DNA from: Acidovorax sp. 1608163
GTDB lineage: Bacteria; Pseudomonadota; Gammaproteobacteria; Burkholderiales; Burkholderiaceae_C
Reading direction: 5' to 3'
Assembly (NCBI RefSeq): GCF_003669015.1
Contig: NZ_CP033069.1
Coordinates: 1,305,001 to 1,369,000, forward strand
Length of the DNA stretch: 64,000 bases
The first letter of the stretch is position 1. The number at the start of each line of letters is the position of its first letter. The position numbers and the translations under genes are program-made. Positions 36,515 to 46,468 of this stretch are shown here, in pieces. The notes under the pieces were generated by a model. It had not been told where the DNA came from. It ran no database searches and saw only the letters and a list, made by a program, of their open reading frames with translations.

Positions 36515-37717
36515 ATGAACAGGCTGCGCACGGCCTGGGCGAGCCGCCCCTTGCTGCCATTTGCTGCGCTGTCGGCCAGCTATTTTGCGCACATCGGGTT
36601 CTTTAACCCGTACCTTCCGCTGTGGCTCAAAAGCCTGGGCTTGCCATTGCTCACCATCAGCGTGCTGACGTCGGTGCAGTCCCTCACGCGGTTGTTTGCG
36701 CCCTATGGCTGGGGCATGCTCAGCGACCACACGGGCGAGCGGGTGCGCTGGCTGCGCTTGTGTGCCACGGTGGCCTTGGTGGTGTCGCTGGGCTTGTGGT
36801 GGGAGGCTGGTGTGTTCTGGCTGGCTGCTGTGCTGCTGCTCATGTTCACCCACACCAGCGCCATGATGCCCATGAGCGAGGCCGCCATGGCGCACCTTGT
36901 CAGCCAGGGTGGCAGCTTTGATGCGCGGCGCTATGGCCGGGTGCGGCTGTGGGGCTCGCTGGGCTTTTTGGTCACGGTGTTTGCGGCTGGGGCCTGGTTT
37001 GAGCGCCATGGCATGGCGCATTTCCCGGGCTGGACGCTGGGTACCTTGCTGGCCGTGGTGGTCAGCACCTGGCTGTTGCCGGGGCTCAAGGAAGACGCTG
37101 CCGAGGCCGCTACGCCCGGCACCCTGAACCCGCCTGTGTGGCCGGTGCTGTGCCAGCCCGTGGTGCGGTGGTTTTTTGCGTCCGCGTTTTTCCATGTGCT
37201 GGCGCACATGGCGGTGTATGTGTTTTTTTCGCTGTACCTGGACGCGCTGGGTTACGCCAAATCCACCATTGGCATTTTGTGGGCGGTGTCGGTGGTGGTC
37301 GAGATCGTTTGGTTCTTTACCCAAAGCCGGTGGCTGCCGCGTTGGCCCTTGACGGGCTGGCTGCTGGTGTGCGCTGCCGCCATGGCTTTGCGCATGGGCA
37401 TGACGGCGGCAGGCGGCGAGTGGTGGGCGGTGTTGTGCGCTGCGCAGGTGCTGCACGCCCTGACGTTTGCCGCGCACCACACGGCGTGCATTGCGTTGCT
37501 GTCGCAGTTCTTTCCAGGGCGTTTGCGTGGCCGGGGGCAGGCGCTGTACTCGGTGCTGGCCTATGGCCTGCCAGGGGTGCTGGGGGCCTTGGCCGGTGGT
37601 GCGGTGGGCGCGGCGCTGGGTCTGGCCTCGGTGTACTGGCTGGCCATGGGCAGCAGCCTGCTGGCCTGTGTGTGTGCGTGGAGGGTGGGGCGGCTGGCTG
37701 CCCGCCTTCCGCAGTGA
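36515..37717 (+). CDS. MFS transporter, HcaT/YcaD-like
   Basis: A 400-residue 12-helix permease of the MFS_1-like group. ALSASYFAHIGFFNPYLPLWLKSLGL, RLFAPYGWGMLSDHTGER and RYGRVRLWGSLGFLVTVF follow the pattern of 3-phenylpropionate-permease homologues. The substrate is unknown and the group is broad. ATG 36515 is chosen because the family motif starts there; the TTG eight codons upstream is less likely. It lies 86 bp after aroC and 15 bp before the phosphohydrolase gene. Confidence 0.87.
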   Translation: MNRLRTAWASRPLLPFAALSASYFAHIGFFNPYLPLWLKSLGLPLLTISVLTSVQSLTRLFAPYGWGMLSDHTGERVRWLRLCATVALVVSLGLWWEAGVFWLAAVLLLMFTHTSAMMPMSEAAMAHLVSQGGSFDARRYGRVRLWGSLGFLVTVFAAGAWFERHGMAHFPGWTLGTLLAVVVSTWLLPGLKEDAAEAATPGTLNPPVWPVLCQPVVRWFFASAFFHVLAHMAVYVFFSLYLDALGYAKSTIGILWAVSVVVEIVWFFTQSRWLPRWPLTGWLLVCAAAMALRMGMTAAGGEWWAVLCAAQVLHALTFAAHHTACIALLSQFFPGRLRGRGQALYSVLAYGLPGVLGALAGGAVGAALGLASVYWLAMGSSLLACVCAWRVGRLAARLPQ

Positions 37718-37732
37718 ATAGGGAGAGATGAC

Positions 37733-39546
37733 ATGAATCAGATTCAAACGGGCAAAGTGCGATGGGTGGGTGCTGCGGCCTGCGTGCTGGCTGCGGCCGC
37801 ATTGGTGGGCTGTGCCCATGGCCCTGAAGCGGGCCCGGCGATGCAGCCCGGCGCGGTAGCCCCTGGCGCCGCCACGATGGACATCGGGCTGATCGCCTTC
37901 AATGACCTGCATGGCAACCTGGAGCCACCGCACATCGCGGTGCCCATCCGTGGTGCCGCTGGCGTCGAACGCGTGCCTGCCGGTGGAGCGGCCTACCTGG
38001 CCAGTGCCATCGCCCAGCTCAAGTCGCGCAACCCGCACCACGCCGTGATCACGGCTGGGGACATGGTGGGGGCCTCGCCCTTGGTCTCGGCCTTGTTTCT
38101 GGACGAGCCCACCATCGAAGCGGTGAACCACATGCAGATCGACTTTTCTGCCGTGGGCAACCATGAGTTTGACCGGGGCTGGCAGGAACTGCTGCGCCTG
38201 CAGCGGGGCGGCTGCGAGAAGTTCACGGTGCGCGAGCCGTGCCAGATCAGCAAGCCCTTTGAGGGGGCGCGTTTTGGCTTTCTGGCCGCCAACACCCTGC
38301 GTGAAGACGGGCAGCCGCTGCTGCCTGCCACGGGCATCAAGCGCTTTACCCAAGGCGGGGTGACCGTGACCGTGGGCTTTATTGGCATGACCCTCAAGGC
38401 CACGCCCACCATGGTCAGCCCCTCGGGGGTGAAGGGCCTGCGCTTTGAAGACGAGGCGAGCACCGCCAATGCGCTGATTCCCCAGTTGCGTGCCCAAGGC
38501 GCCGATGTGATTGTGGTGGCCATCCATGAAGGCGGCTATACCAACGCCAAGGTGCTGGAGCAGAGCTGCTCGGGCATCAATGGGGACATCGTGCCCATCC
38601 TGGAGCGGCTGGACCCTGCGGTGGATGTGGTGGTGTCGGGCCACACCCACCAGGCCTATGTGTGCGACTACGGCCGGGTGAATCCCGCACGGCCCTTTTT
38701 GCTGACCAGTGCGGGGCAATATGGCTCGTTGGTGACCGAGGTGGCTTTGCAGGTGGACCTGAGCACCCGCCGCGTGGTGCGCAAGGCGGCACACAACCAC
38801 ATCGTGCAAGGCGAGGCCTTTACCGGCAGCCAGGGGCTGGTGCCGCTGAACCCGGCCGTGCCAGCCTTCGCTGCAGACCCCTTCGTGCACCAACTGGTGG
38901 CCCGCTACCGCGCTGCGGCCGAGCCACTGGCCCAGCGGCCTGTGGGGCGGGCCAGCGCCCCGGTGCTGCGGGCGCGTGCCGCATCCCAGGAAAGCGCGCT
39001 GGGCAACCTGATTGCCGACGCGCAGCTGGCCGCTACCCAGGCGCCCGACAAGGGCGGTGCCCAGCTGTCGTTCATGAACCCCGGTGGCCTGCGTGCCGAC
39101 CTGGTGCCTGATGTCCAGGGCCGCTTGAGCTATGGGCAGCTGTTCAGCGTGCAGCCCTTTGGCAACAACATCATGGTGCGCACCTACACCGGGGCTCAGA
39201 TTCGCGCGGTGCTGGAGCAGCAGTTCAGCGGCGGCACCAGCCGGCCAGAGGCGCCTCGGGTGCTGTCGGTGTCTGAAGGCTTTGGCTACCGGTACGACCT
39301 TTCGCAACCTGCGGGGGCTCGCATCAGCCACATGACTTTGCACGGCAAGCCGCTGGAAGAGGGCGCCCAGGTGCGCGTGGCCATCAGCAGCTTTCTGGCC
39401 AGTGGGGGCGATGGGTTCACCGTATTTTCTGAGGGGCGTGACACCCTGGGGGGGATCAGGACCTGGATGCCCTGGAGGCCTATGTGCGGGCGCAGAACCC
39501 GGTGGTGCCACCTGCCACCAATCGCATCCAGCGGGTGGTGCGCTGA
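37733..39546 (+). CDS. UshA-type 5'-nucleotidase/phosphohydrolase lipoprotein (apparent 1-base frameshift)
   Basis: About 604 residues once corrected. The signal peptide ends in LVGC (Cys27 lipidated). The metallophosphatase domain has FNDLHGN, AGDMVGASP, GNHEFDRGW and SGHTHQAY (metal ligands); the C-terminal nucleotidase domain has NPGGLRADL and QPFGNN and SFLASGGDGF. At a run of seven G (39448-39454) the frame shifts. Adding one G restores DQDLDALEAYVRAQNPVVPP and the stop at 39544-39546; the uncorrected frame runs on to 39718 with unrelated sequence. Likely a periplasmic or envelope nucleotidase/phosphodiesterase. Confidence 0.85.
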
Positions 39547-39702
39547 TGGCTTGAGGGGCTTCGCCCTGCGCGGTGGCTACCAGGTCTACGGACCCGGCCC
39601 ACTGCGGGGTGAGCCCGCCGCCTGGGATGGATGCCTGTGGGATCGTTGCCTCGCACTGCACATCAGGCGGCAAGCGCGCTGGGGCTTTTGCTGGAGTTTA
39701 AG

Positions 39703-39761
39703 TCAAAAAGGCCTCTAGCGATTGTGCTTAAAGCGCTGGCAGCTATAAATTTGGTAGCAAT
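39703..39761 (+). repeat. Dispersed stem-loop repeat, family A (copy 6)
   Basis: GGCCTCTAGCGATTGTGCTT followed by AAAGCGCTGGCAGCTATAAA, in the 302-bp gap between the phosphohydrolase and nrdR. The stem has two mismatches. Without the G correction this repeat would provide the stop codon of the frameshifted product. Nothing else is recognisable in 39547-39848. Confidence 0.8.
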
Positions 39762-39848
39762 TGGGCGCTGGGCTACCGAAGAAGTGGAATGACTGCAGTG
39801 CAGTCTGCGGCAGTTTTGCCCTGGGTCGCCAATGCAAGGTGCAGTGAC

Positions 39849-40298
39849 TTACTTGCGTACTTCGTCTACGAGTGCCCGGAACTCATCAATGTCTTCAAAG
39901 CTGCGGTACACGCTCGCAAAGCGGATGTAGGCGACCTTATCGAGCTTCTTGAGCTCGCGCATCACCAACTCGCCGATGCGGCCCGAGTTCACTTCGCGCT
40001 GGCCCAGGTTCAGCAGCTTTTCTTCAATGCGCTCAATGGCGCTGTCGATTTGCTCGGTGCTCACCGGGCGCTTGCGCAACGCCAGGTTGAAGGAGGCGAG
40101 CAGCTTGCCGCGCTCGTACTCGATGCGGCGGCCGTCTTTTTTGACGATGGCCGGGAAGTTCACTTCCGGCCGTTCGTAGGTGGTAAAGCGCTTATCGCAC
40201 GCGCCGCACTGGCGGCGACGGCGAATGAACACCCCGTCTTCAGACACCCGTGTTTCAACGACTTGCGTTTCCAGGTGGCTGCAGAAGGGGCATTTCAT
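39849..40298 (-). CDS. nrdR: Transcriptional repressor of ribonucleotide reductase
   Basis: A 149-residue NrdR. A four-Cys zinc ribbon (Cys3, Cys6, Cys31, Cys34; KCPFCSH and CGACDKRF) is followed by an ATP-cone (VVKKDGRR-like [40 protein letters not shown]). It binds dATP/ATP and represses nrd genes by binding NrdR boxes. No NrdR box or nrd gene is evident in this window. It lies 28 bp downstream of glyA, the usual pairing in beta-proteobacteria. Confidence 0.97.
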   Translation of the reverse strand: MKCPFCSHLETQVVETRVSEDGVFIRRRRQCGACDKRFTTYERPEVNFPAIVKKDGRRIEYERGKLLASFNLALRKRPVSTEQIDSAIERIEEKLLNLGQREVNSGRIGELVMRELKKLDKVAYIRFASVYRSFEDIDEFRALVDEVRK

Positions 40299-40326
40299 GG
40301 TCGCTGATCGCTATCGGCTTGACGGC

Positions 40327-41571
<1,245 letters not shown>

Positions 41572-41875
41572 GGTGTTGGCAGTCCTATGAACTTGTGTCC
41601 CTTGAAACAAGGGCTGCCCAGGCGAACGGCGGAACGCAAAGTCTTGGGACCTTGCGGCACGCTCCCCAGTGGTTCACAAGAAGCAGGTTCTTGCTGGTTT
41701 CCACGTCAGCGGCAACACCCGTGAGGGCCTTGCGCCTATCGCCAGTTGCGTACCCGCGTAGTGTAGCTGAGGTCTGGGGACTGCCACTTTGCCTGACTTT
41801 GCTGTGGGGCTGTGCGAAGCAATGTGCTCCCGCTGCGGGCCATGGCGGTGCCTTGGTGGCCCGCTGACCGGGTTG
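41572..41875. other. Gene-free region upstream of glyA
   Basis: No gene is seen. An inverted repeat GCGGGCCA (41835-41842) / TGGCCCGC (41857-41864) lies just beyond the lytic transglycosylase stop and could end that transcript, though no T-run follows. A small CCCTTG..CAAGGG hairpin precedes glyA. The glyA promoter must be here but is not obvious. Confidence 0.4.
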
Positions 41876-42730
41876 TCAGAGCCCGGTCGTGAGCAGCGCG
41901 ACCTTGCTGTCGTTCCCTGCTGCGGAAGGCGTGTTGCGCGAGGTTGTGGGGGTTGCCTGGGCTGGTGTCGCTGGCGCCTGGGTTGACAGCATCGTCGGTG
42001 CGTTCAGTGGCACCGAGCGGCCGCTGGCCACTTGCTTCAGGCGGGCATGTTCGGCCATCACCTTGGCGGTGTAGCCGCCGTCGTCTGCCAAATTGGCTGC
42101 GCCCACGTAGTAGCGCAGCCCGCCTTCGATCGAGCCTGCACGTGCAATGCATTCCTGCAGCACTTTGACGCCAACCCGGAGGTTGGAGACGGGATCAAAC
42201 GCGGCAAAGTGGCCGCCAAAATTCTGGTACTTCTCGGTGTGCACCGTGGTCATCACTTGCATGAGGCCCTGCGCACCCACCGCGCTTTGCGCGAAGGGGT
42301 TGAAGTTGGACTCAATCGCCATGATGGCAAGGATGAGCGTGGGGTCCAGCTTGGTACGCCCGCCGATTTCGTAGGCTTCCGCCACGAGCGCGCTCAGGGG
42401 CTCTGCTGCCACCTTGTATTTTTTGCTGAGCCAGAAGGCCACCGCAGCCTGCTCTTTGGGCAGGTCTTTGGGGTTGCTGGCCGTGGCGCGCTCGCTGGCC
42501 TCGGGCTCAACGGGCATGCCAATGGCTGCGACCTGCCGGGCCTGAAGCCAGCCCATGAGCTGCTCCTCGCCGGCTTGGCGCAGGTCGGGTCGGGCCGTCA
42601 AAGTGATGGCCACAAAGGCAACTGCCAAGCCGATGAGGGCAAAGCTGTTGTGGGTGATCTCAAGAAAACCGTTGGTCACATCGGCAACGAAGGTTCGTAC
42701 GCCGGAGACTATTTTTCCTGACGCTGTCAT
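41876..42730 (-). CDS. Lytic transglycosylase (SLT domain), membrane-anchored
   Basis: A 284-residue protein with an N-terminal membrane helix (FALIGLAVAFVAITLTA) and an SLT domain: DPTLILAIMAIESNFNPFAQSAVGAQGLMQVM contains the catalytic Glu in the IESNF motif. LRVGVKVLQECI and LRYYVGAAN follow. It cleaves peptidoglycan glycan strands. The C-terminal 50 residues are Thr/Ala/Pro-rich. ATG 42730, preceded by AGGAAGAG, is preferred over the ATG ten codons upstream. A gene-free 1-kb region lies upstream. Confidence 0.88.
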   Translation of the reverse strand: MTASGKIVSGVRTFVADVTNGFLEITHNSFALIGLAVAFVAITLTARPDLRQAGEEQLMGWLQARQVAAIGMPVEPEASERATASNPKDLPKEQAAVAFWLSKKYKVAAEPLSALVAEAYEIGGRTKLDPTLILAIMAIESNFNPFAQSAVGAQGLMQVMTTVHTEKYQNFGGHFAAFDPVSNLRVGVKVLQECIARAGSIEGGLRYYVGAANLADDGGYTAKVMAEHARLKQVASGRSVPLNAPTMLSTQAPATPAQATPTTSRNTPSAAGNDSKVALLTTGL

Positions 42731-42949
42731 AGCTCTTCCTTTCTGAGGCGGATTCCGCACGGGGCGCCTGCCGGTGTTGGCAGTGCGGTTGCGGGTGTCC
42801 GCTTGGATTGGTACGCCATCAAACTCTGTGTCGGTGCGATCGCAGGTTGCGACGCTGGCAGAGTTGACTTAGCCGGGTTCGGCAGCGGGTTGGGGTTTTT
42901 ACCAGCCTTGGTTTTGAAGGCTGGCGGATTCTAGGAGGGTACTTAATTC

Positions 42950-42985
42950 ATGGTCAATACTATCAAAAATTATTTTAAGACATAA
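42950..42985 (+). other. Very short ORF with a strong ribosome site
   Basis: AGGAGGG (42933-42939) lies ten bases before an ATG that opens an 11-codon peptide, MVNTIKNYFKT. The start resembles the leader of Flp-type pilins, but no pilin body follows. The surrounding 200 bp are unusually AT-rich for this genome. It could be a leader peptide, a gene remnant or chance. Confidence 0.2.
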
Positions 42986-43139
42986 AAATTATAAAAACAC
43001 TGTGATTGCATCCATATTTTTGACGGAGGAAGTGCTTTGTGGCCTCGGTTTGTCGAGGGGAGGGTGTTGTTTGAAAGATTTTTTCAATCAATTGATGTGT
43101 GGTGATTGAAATTGCTGTTTGAAGCGGTTGGCGTAGTTT

Positions 43140-43380
43140 GTTAACGTGGAGGCGCCTGAAAGATCAGGCATCGCCGGACGAAGCCAAATCTCCCTCCAAC
43201 CGCATTCAGTGCCTAGGTGCAGCAGACGAGGCTTTCATGGCACCCCATGGGGGCAATCCATTGCCCCCTCGCAGCGGGGACGTGAACCTCCGCGTTGCGA
43301 AGCGATGGCAAAGACCGTTGTGTCAGCCGTCAAGCCCGGTGAGCAAGCCACATGGCCGTGTTCATCGGGCTTTCTTGTTT
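43140..43380 (+). ncRNA. Candidate structured RNA
   Basis: A non-coding stretch able to form several stems in series: GGCG...CGCC enclosing CCTGAAAGATCAGG (43155-43168), GGGGGCAA-TCCA-TTGCCCCC (43249-43268), and a final terminator hairpin with a T-rich tail. It is preceded by an AT-rich, promoter-like region and lies 340 bp before the DUF349 gene on the same strand. I could not match it to a riboswitch or sRNA family that I know; overlapping ORFs here have no coding look. Confidence 0.35.
43332..43380 (+). terminator. Rho-independent terminator
   Basis: AAGCCCGGTGA (43332-43342) pairs with TCATCGGGCTT (43362-43372) apart from one mismatch, with an inner GCC-ACAT-GGC stem, followed by TTTCTTGTTT. 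No protein-coding gene precedes it on this strand, which is the main reason to suspect a non-coding transcript here. Confidence 0.6.
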
Positions 43381-43568
43381 GTGGGCTGGCGCTTGGTGTG
43401 GTTGACACCCCTTTGGTTTTTCCTCGGCTCCAGGGGCTGTCAATCGGTGCCTTTGCATATATATAGATAATGGGCGCTGTTGCCCTTGGGGTTGCCCTAG
43501 ACCCTGGTCACTGGCCAGCAGGGTTGCTGTGCATGGGCAGGGGGTGTTTGTGCCATGTCATGTTGATC

Positions 43569-43592
43569 GGGATGATGCCCGGGCATCATCCC
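43569..43592. promoter_or_regulatory. 24-bp perfect palindrome, candidate operator
   Basis: GGGATGATGCCC followed at once by GGGCATCATCCC is a perfect palindrome with no loop, so it suits a dimeric DNA-binding protein better than an RNA hairpin. It lies 126 bp before the DUF349 start. Further on are direct repeats GGCCTGTCTGT (43607-43617 and 43639-43649, 32 bp apart) and two GCCATGGC sites (43634 and 43659). Confidence 0.5.
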
Positions 43593-43718
43593 CACGCAGG
43601 TCGGTTGGCCTGTCTGTGACAATAGTTTCTTTTGCCATGGCCTGTCTGTAAGGCCGGTGCCATGGCTGGTCTGGTTAGGGGTGTTGGCCTCCAGGCCCCA
43701 TTCGTTTTTGATTGATCC

Positions 43719-46460
43719 ATGTTTCCTTTTTTTTCCCGCAGCAAAATGTCTGAAGCCCCTGAAGTGAATCCGGCCCCGGCCAAAACCCAAGAGTTGCACC
43801 CGCTGGACGCACTGACTGGTGGTGCTTTTTCAGCAGCGACCTCTGGTGAGCGCGCTTCGCGTATCCGCGATTGGCTCACCACGCAGCCGGCGCCTGAGCA
43901 ACTGCAAGAGGTGTTCAAGGAGCTGAGTGGCCGGGACAAGGGCGCGGCCCGCGCGGTGCGCGAGCGTCTGGATGAGATTCGCCGGGCCAAGGGGCAAGAA
44001 GCGATCGCGGCCGAGTGGGCCGAGAAAGCCCAGGCACTGCTGGCGGCCTCCAAGCTCAATATCGCTGACGCTTTAGCCTGGCAGCGGGATGCCGCCAAGG
44101 CAGGTGCACCTCTGTCGCGTGAGCCCCTGTCTGTGCTCAAGGTGCAAATTGCCGACCGCGTCAAGGTGATTGAAGACCTGCAGCACCGTGTCCAGGTGCA
44201 GCGCGAAGCGGCCGTACTGCTCGCGCAGCGCATTGAAGTGCTATCGACAAAATCTTGGCGTGATGCGCAGGCCGCCTTGGAATTGCTGGGGGCGGATGTC
44301 GCCCGTTGGCAAGAGCAAGCCCTTGGTCTGGCAGGTGATGCCAGTTGGGCCAGTGTGGAAGCCCGTTTTCCCCCGCTGTTGGATGCTTCCAAGTCCCAGT
44401 TGCTGGTGGTGTGGGAGGCATTTCAGCCTGCGCTGGCCCAAGCGGTTGCGGCGGCCGAGGATGCCAATGCCCCACTGCCGCCTGTGCCTGTGTGGGCTGA
44501 TGAGTTGCGTGTGGCGCGGGGCCTGCCCTCTGAGGCGGCTGCCGCAGCGGCCAAGGCGGCCCGTCCGGCCAAGCCCAAGGTGGCCCCCGAGGTGCGCGAC
44601 AAGGCGGTGCAGGCCGTACGCGAAGCGCTGGTCGTGCTAGAAAAGGAAACTGCCGAAGGCCACGGCAAGGCCAGCGCGGGTGCGGCTGCCGCTTTGCGCG
44701 CCGTGCTGAAGGTCCATGGCAAGCACCTGGATGCCGCGTTGGAGCAGCAAGTGCATGCTGCCTTGGTGGCCGCTGGTGAGCTGGAAGGCTGGCAGCGTTG
44801 GAGTGCCGATCAGGTGCGTGAAGAGTTGGTGGCCAAGGCCGAAGCGCTGCTCAATCGCCCTGAAGGCCAGGCCTTGGGTGGGCGCAAGATGCAGGAAACC
44901 CTGCGCCAGCTGCGTGAGCAATGGAAGCAAGCCGACCAGGGTGGTGCACCCAACCACGGGTTGTGGAAGAAGTTTGACGAGGCCTGCAATGCAGCCCACA
45001 AAGTGGTGGAAGCATGGCTGGACAAGATCCGGGCGGAGGCTGCTGAGCACAAGGCCCAGCGCCTGGCTTTGATCGAAGAGGTCAAGGCCTGGGCCCAGGA
45101 GCATGCAGCCTCTGGCGATTGGAAGGGCATCCATCGTGCGCTGTACCAGTTTGGCGACCGTTGGCGCGAAAGCGGCCATATCGGTGAAAAGCTGTTTGCC
45201 GAGTTGCAGCCGTTGTGGAAGCAGGCCATTGCCGCCGCTGCCGCGCCGTTTGAGGCAGCCCAGAAGGAAAGTCTGGCCCGGCGCCATGCCATGATTGAAG
45301 AGGCTACGGCCTTGGGCGCAGCGCCCACGTTGCGCATTGATGCGGTCAAGGCGCTGCAGCAGCGCTGGCAAGGCGAGGCTCAGTCTGTGCCTCTGGATCG
45401 CAAGCACGAGCAAAAGCTGTGGGATGCTTTCCGTAAGCCGATTGATGAGGCGTTCAATCGCAAGTCTGCAGACCGTGAGCGTGCAGTGACTGAGTTGAGT
45501 GCGAGAGACCGTGTGGTGGTGGATGCCTCCAAGGCGCTGGAGGCTGCTAACGCCACGGGTGACGCACAGCAGATTCGCTCTGCCATGCAGGCCCTGGAGG
45601 CTGCTTTGCGTGGACAAGCGCAAGCTGCCCAAGCCGTGGAGACGGCGCAAAAAGATGAGTCAAATCAGGCGCCAGCGCCCGTTGAATCAGCGCAAGATGC
45701 TCCTAAAGAAGGAGCGGTTGAGACTTCTTCAGAAACTTCTGAGGACGTGGCGACCCCTGCGCCTGTTGCAGCGCCCAAGCCAGTGGCCCGTCCAGTGGTG
45801 GCTGTGCGTGGTGATGATCGACCCGGTATGAAAAAAGAAGCCCCGGCCGCCCCCGGTCGTGGAGCACGCCCAGGTGATCGCCGCGATGCGCGCCCTGGTG
45901 ACCGCGATGCCAATCGTGGTCCTCGTACGGAGGGGCGTTTCGGTGATCGCAATGACCGTCCAGGCCGCTTTGGCGACCGTGCAGAGCGCGAAGACCGTGG
46001 CCCTCGTCTGGGGGATGCTGCTTTCCGAGCCCAGCGCGATGCCATGGAGCATGCCCAGCAAGCGCTGAAAAAGTTGGCGGCACAGGCCCATGGCGAAGCC
46101 CTGACCCAGTTGCTGTCGGCCTGGGAAAAGCGCGATGCGGCGCAGGTGCCCAGTGCTCAAGATCTGGGCGGGCGTGTCACGCCAGCCGTTCGCTCGGCCT
46201 GGACGCAGGCTTTGTCTGCAGCGCCCAAGGGTGATGCGGCCCAGGCGCTGTTGCGCTTGGAAATGGCCGCCGAAGTGCCCACTCCGGCAGAGTACATCGC
46301 CGCTCGCCGCATGCTGCAACTGCAATTGCTCACGCGCCGCAACGATCCGGCGCCAGACCAAACCTGGGGTGCTGATGCAGCCCAGGTGTTGGCCAGTGCC
46401 AGCGACGCCGCCGGTGCACGGCGTTTGCAAAATGTGCTGAAGGCATTGCTGCGCAAGTAA
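43719..46460 (+). CDS. DUF349 domain-containing protein
   Basis: A 913-residue, highly helical protein. The central region repeats the DUF349 pattern (VREELVAKAEALLNRPEG, LRQLREQWKQADQGG, WKKFDEACNAAHKVVEAWLDKIRAEAAEHKAQRLALIEE, LQQRWQGEAQSVPLDRKHEQKLWDAFRKPIDEAFNR). A disordered Ala/Pro linker and an Arg/Gly/Asp-rich section (GDRRDARPGDRD, RFGDRNDRPGRFGDR) follow, then a helical C-terminal domain. The RGD-rich part looks suited to RNA or ribosome binding. Function is not established. It has a long regulated-looking 5' region. Confidence 0.85.
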   Translation: MFPFFSRSKMSEAPEVNPAPAKTQELHPLDALTGGAFSAATSGERASRIRDWLTTQPAPEQLQEVFKELSGRDKGAARAVRERLDEIRRAKGQEAIAAEWAEKAQALLAASKLNIADALAWQRDAAKAGAPLSREPLSVLKVQIADRVKVIEDLQHRVQVQREAAVLLAQRIEVLSTKSWRDAQAALELLGADVARWQEQALGLAGDASWASVEARFPPLLDASKSQLLVVWEAFQPALAQAVAAAEDANAPLPPVPVWADELRVARGLPSEAAAAAAKAARPAKPKVAPEVRDKAVQAVREALVVLEKETAEGHGKASAGAAAALRAVLKVHGKHLDAALEQQVHAALVAAGELEGWQRWSADQVREELVAKAEALLNRPEGQALGGRKMQETLRQLREQWKQADQGGAPNHGLWKKFDEACNAAHKVVEAWLDKIRAEAAEHKAQRLALIEEVKAWAQEHAASGDWKGIHRALYQFGDRWRESGHIGEKLFAELQPLWKQAIAAAAAPFEAAQKESLARRHAMIEEATALGAAPTLRIDAVKALQQRWQGEAQSVPLDRKHEQKLWDAFRKPIDEAFNRKSADRERAVTELSARDRVVVDASKALEAANATGDAQQIRSAMQALEAALRGQAQAAQAVETAQKDESNQAPAPVESAQDAPKEGAVETSSETSEDVATPAPVAAPKPVARPVVAVRGDDRPGMKKEAPAAPGRGARPGDRRDARPGDRDANRGPRTEGRFGDRNDRPGRFGDRAEREDRGPRLGDAAFRAQRDAMEHAQQALKKLAAQAHGEALTQLLSAWEKRDAAQVPSAQDLGGRVTPAVRSAWTQALSAAPKGDAAQALLRLEMAAEVPTPAEYIAARRMLQLQLLTRRNDPAPDQTWGADAAQVLASASDAAGARRLQNVLKALLRK

Positions 46461-46468
46461 CTCTGCCC

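Noticed and set aside
35900-39673. A 1257-codon open frame on the minus strand
   Set aside because: It runs antisense through aroC, the MFS gene and the phosphohydrolase, all clearly real. Its composition is Arg/His/Gln-rich and it has no domain; it is a product of high GC and codon bias.
43138-43470. Overlapping plus-strand frames of about 110 codons in the 1-kb gap
   Set aside because: Two frames are open over the same bases and both run through the terminator hairpin. Neither has a ribosome site or recognisable domain; an RNA is a better reading.
45685-45705. Possible family-A repeat in the DUF349 gene
   Set aside because: Only the 14-mer AGCGCAAGATGCTC is shared with the dxr segment; the flanks lack the stem and the AT-rich edges, so chance in an Ala-rich linker is likely.
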